64,000 nt of DNA, from the NCBI GenBank assembly GCA_963714405.1, contig CAVQOH010000006.1:682001-746000 (forward strand), given 5' to 3'. Shown here piece after piece: positions 62,624 through 64,000 of this stretch. The DNA comes from JAZGGS01 sp963714405 (GTDB lineage: Bacteria > Bacteroidota > Ignavibacteria > Ignavibacteriales > Ignavibacteriaceae). Below the pieces are notes generated by a model. That model was not told the origin of the DNA. It searched no databases and was given only the letters and a program-made list of their open reading frames with translations. Numbering within the stretch: the first letter of the stretch is position 1; each line of letters opens with the position of its first letter. The position numbers and the translations under genes were made by a program.

Positions 62624-63489
62624 TGCTTCCACCTTTTGTGCATCCATAACCATTGTTCAGGGTACTTTTTTATAAATGATTCCAGGTAATCAGTGTGCCG
62701 CTGGCTAAGTACTTTAATTTTTTCATCATTATCTTCAGGTAAATTATCCTGGTTTATTTCATGAAGTATAGTTTCATATGTAAAGTCTCTCTGCCTTACA
62801 GGTATTCCATAAATAATGGGTGCACCTGTTTTTAATGCAAGAACTGCCGGCCCAACATGCACTGATACTTGTCTTCCAAAAAAATTAATCTTAATACTTT
62901 CCTGCGGACCTCTTTGATCAGCAACCATAGCAACGATTTTTTTTTCCTTAAGCGTTTGATAAGTTTTTCTAATTGATAAACCAAGTGTAACTATTTCATT
63001 ATTCCATAGTGTTCTAACTTTGTTCATCCAATCTGAAACAAACGGATTACGCTGGGGTTTTACTACTACGGAAAATGGAAGATTTAGCTGAAGGGCGACA
63101 GATGCAGCCACATATTCCCAATTACCAAAATGAGCTGATAACAAGATTACTCCTTTTCCTTCTTTAAATTTTTCTTCTATTAAATGCTTATTTGGGCAAT
63201 TAACTGCAGATTTTAATTTTTCACCACTCATTTTTGGAAGGTAGAGAATTTCAATAAACGCAGTTAAAAAACTTTTATAAGTACTAAACGCAATATTTTT
63301 TATTTTTTTTCTGTCATACTCCGGAAATGCTTTTTTAAGATTTTGAATTACAGTCTTCTTCCTGATTGGAATAAAATAATAAAATATGAATGCTAAAATA
63401 CCGGCAAACTTTCTTGAGATGTTTAAACCCAGTAATGAAAATGTTGCCTGGAAGAGTAAAAATAAAAGATATTCTATTCTGTTTTTCAT
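62620..63489 (-). CDS. LpxL/HtrB-like lipid A acyltransferase
   Basis: 289 residues. An N-terminal membrane-associated segment is followed by the catalytic HxxxxE motif, SAHFGNWEYVAAS near residues 118-130. A VVKPQRNPFVSDWMNKVR region comes next. The end PEQWLWMHKRWKH is typical of the LpxL family. It adds secondary acyl chains to lipid A. It sits 77 bp after the GWxTD terminator. Confidence 0.92.
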   Translation of the reverse strand: MKNRIEYLLFLLFQATFSLLGLNISRKFAGILAFIFYYFIPIRKKTVIQNLKKAFPEYDRKKIKNIAFSTYKSFLTAFIEILYLPKMSGEKLKSAVNCPNKHLIEEKFKEGKGVILLSAHFGNWEYVAASVALQLNLPFSVVVKPQRNPFVSDWMNKVRTLWNNEIVTLGLSIRKTYQTLKEKKIVAMVADQRGPQESIKINFFGRQVSVHVGPAVLALKTGAPIIYGIPVRQRDFTYETILHEINQDNLPEDNDEKIKVLSQRHTDYLESFIKKYPEQWLWMHKRWKH

Positions 63490-63566
63490 TTCAAATGTTA
63501 CTTAAGAGTTCACAAAGATAAGTAAAGAATTGTAAAAAACTTTATTGTGGTTTTTTTGAAACAAAA

Positions 63567-63586
63567 AAGCCCTGCAGGCAGGGCTT
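63567..63586 (-). terminator. Intrinsic terminator after the GWxTD protein
   Basis: AAGCCCTGC and GCAGGGCTT form a 9-bp perfect stem with a 2-base centre. On the minus strand it is followed by TTTTGTTTC. It lies 24 bp past the GWxTD stop and separates that gene from lpxL. Confidence 0.9.
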
Positions 63587-63610
63587 AGATACTTAATAGT
63601 TAAATAACTT

Positions 63611-64000
63611 TTATCTAACAGTTATCCTTCTTTCCCAATAATCATCACGTAACTCTCCGCGTTTAGTAGAATGGATAAGCTGATAATCATTAAACCCGGT
63701 TATATCACCAAAAATAAAAATTATGCCGCCTTCTATATCATGATAACGCCAGATTTCGTAAGGTCTAGTTTCAGATACGTTTGGATTTCGTTCAATCTCA
63801 CTTGGATTACCATACATAATAAATACCCTTCCCCTGTCTGTTTTCCAGCCTTCTCTTCCCATCGCTGCATACCTGCTGCTTTCTTTAACCCTGCTAATAT
63901 ATTTAGAATATGAGTGCATATCCGAAATAAGCGGGTCATTGCTGCGAGATTCCCAAAACTTATACATATACTCTCTCTTGCCTTCAAGGTTTTTCAATAA
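63611..64000 (-). CDS. GWxTD-domain protein, C-terminal part (5' truncated)
   Basis: The frame is open at the right edge, so only the last 129 residues are seen. The GWxTD domain is clear: KREYMYKFWESRSNDP, a MHSYSKYISRVKESSRYAA helix, then GWKTDRGRVFIMYGNPSEIE. It ends with DYWERRITVR. The family is restricted to the Bacteroidota/Acidobacteria-like groups and is often secreted. Function unknown. Confidence 0.88.
   Translation of the reverse strand, partial: LLKNLEGKREYMYKFWESRSNDPLISDMHSYSKYISRVKESSRYAAMGREGWKTDRGRVFIMYGNPSEIERNPNVSETRPYEIWRYHDIEGGIIFIFGDITGFNDYQLIHSTKRGELRDDYWERRITVR

Overview
The window is AT-rich bacterial chromosome from a Gram-negative, LPS-bearing relative of the Ignavibacteria (Bacteroidota/Chlorobi group). 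Support for this comes from a subtilase with a type IX secretion sorting domain (1552-3534), a GWxTD-domain protein at the right edge, LpxL-like and two family-9 glycosyltransferases, LptF/LptG, a tmRNA tag of the GENxYALAA type, frequent TTG starts, and a tRNA and tmRNA without an encoded CCA end. The content is almost entirely housekeeping. I see no phage, insertion sequence, CRISPR array or integron. No stretch longer than about 220 bases lacks a gene once the broken genes are counted; the largest gap is 18879-18991.

Layout. 1-3534: tail of a YigZ-like protein, a MarR regulator with a palindrome in front of it, an O-methyltransferase and the subtilase. 3613-10204 (minus): a compact folB-folK-deoxynucleoside kinase-small membrane protein-glycosyltransferase-ppx/gppA-lepA-lepB run with several 4-base overlaps. 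10265-15720: an EamA exporter, pgeF, surE, a vWA membrane protein and comF. 15726-18878 (minus): argS, rsfS, a LytR_C protein and a small secreted protein. 19096-21936: a trpG/pabA-type amidotransferase, RidA, mazG and phoH. 22022-31832 (minus): two small envelope proteins, radC, a TPR plus periplasmic-binding-fold protein shaped like LpoA, a TPR protein, guaA, gcvH, accC, accB, efp and a YfgM-like protein. 31918-40808 (minus): tRNA-Arg(CCG), a PHP phosphoesterase, dapF, TM2 and DUF2752 proteins, tmRNA, a cobalamin adenosyltransferase, ygfZ, two lipoproteins and an M20 peptidase. 40923-45006: lptF, lptG, a DUF3467 protein and a TPR protein, all broken by indels. 45199-49671 (plus): adenosine deaminase, a small helical protein, urocanase, a six-repeat secreted protein that looks like the 7(1) septoil-knot family, and a phosphoglycerate-dehydrogenase-like enzyme. 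49737-64000 (minus): rplS-trmD-rimM-khpA-rpsP-ffh, the atpG-A-H-F-E-B block with atpI/atpZ-like genes (no atpD or atpC here), a bactofilin, an M23 peptidase, tsaC, a glycosyltransferase, lpxL and the GWxTD protein.

Three things stand out. First, the septoil-knot candidate at 48320-48664. Second, four genes (lepB, a DUF4834-like gene, folK and radC) have no ATG, GTG or TTG in a sensible place, but three have ATA and one has ATC at normal Shine-Dalgarno spacing. Third, single-base indels break about nine otherwise intact genes, most of them between 41.5 and 45.0 kb. Many sit in homopolymers, which suggests sequence error rather than decay. Several annotated ends below are reconstructed across these indels and are marked as such.
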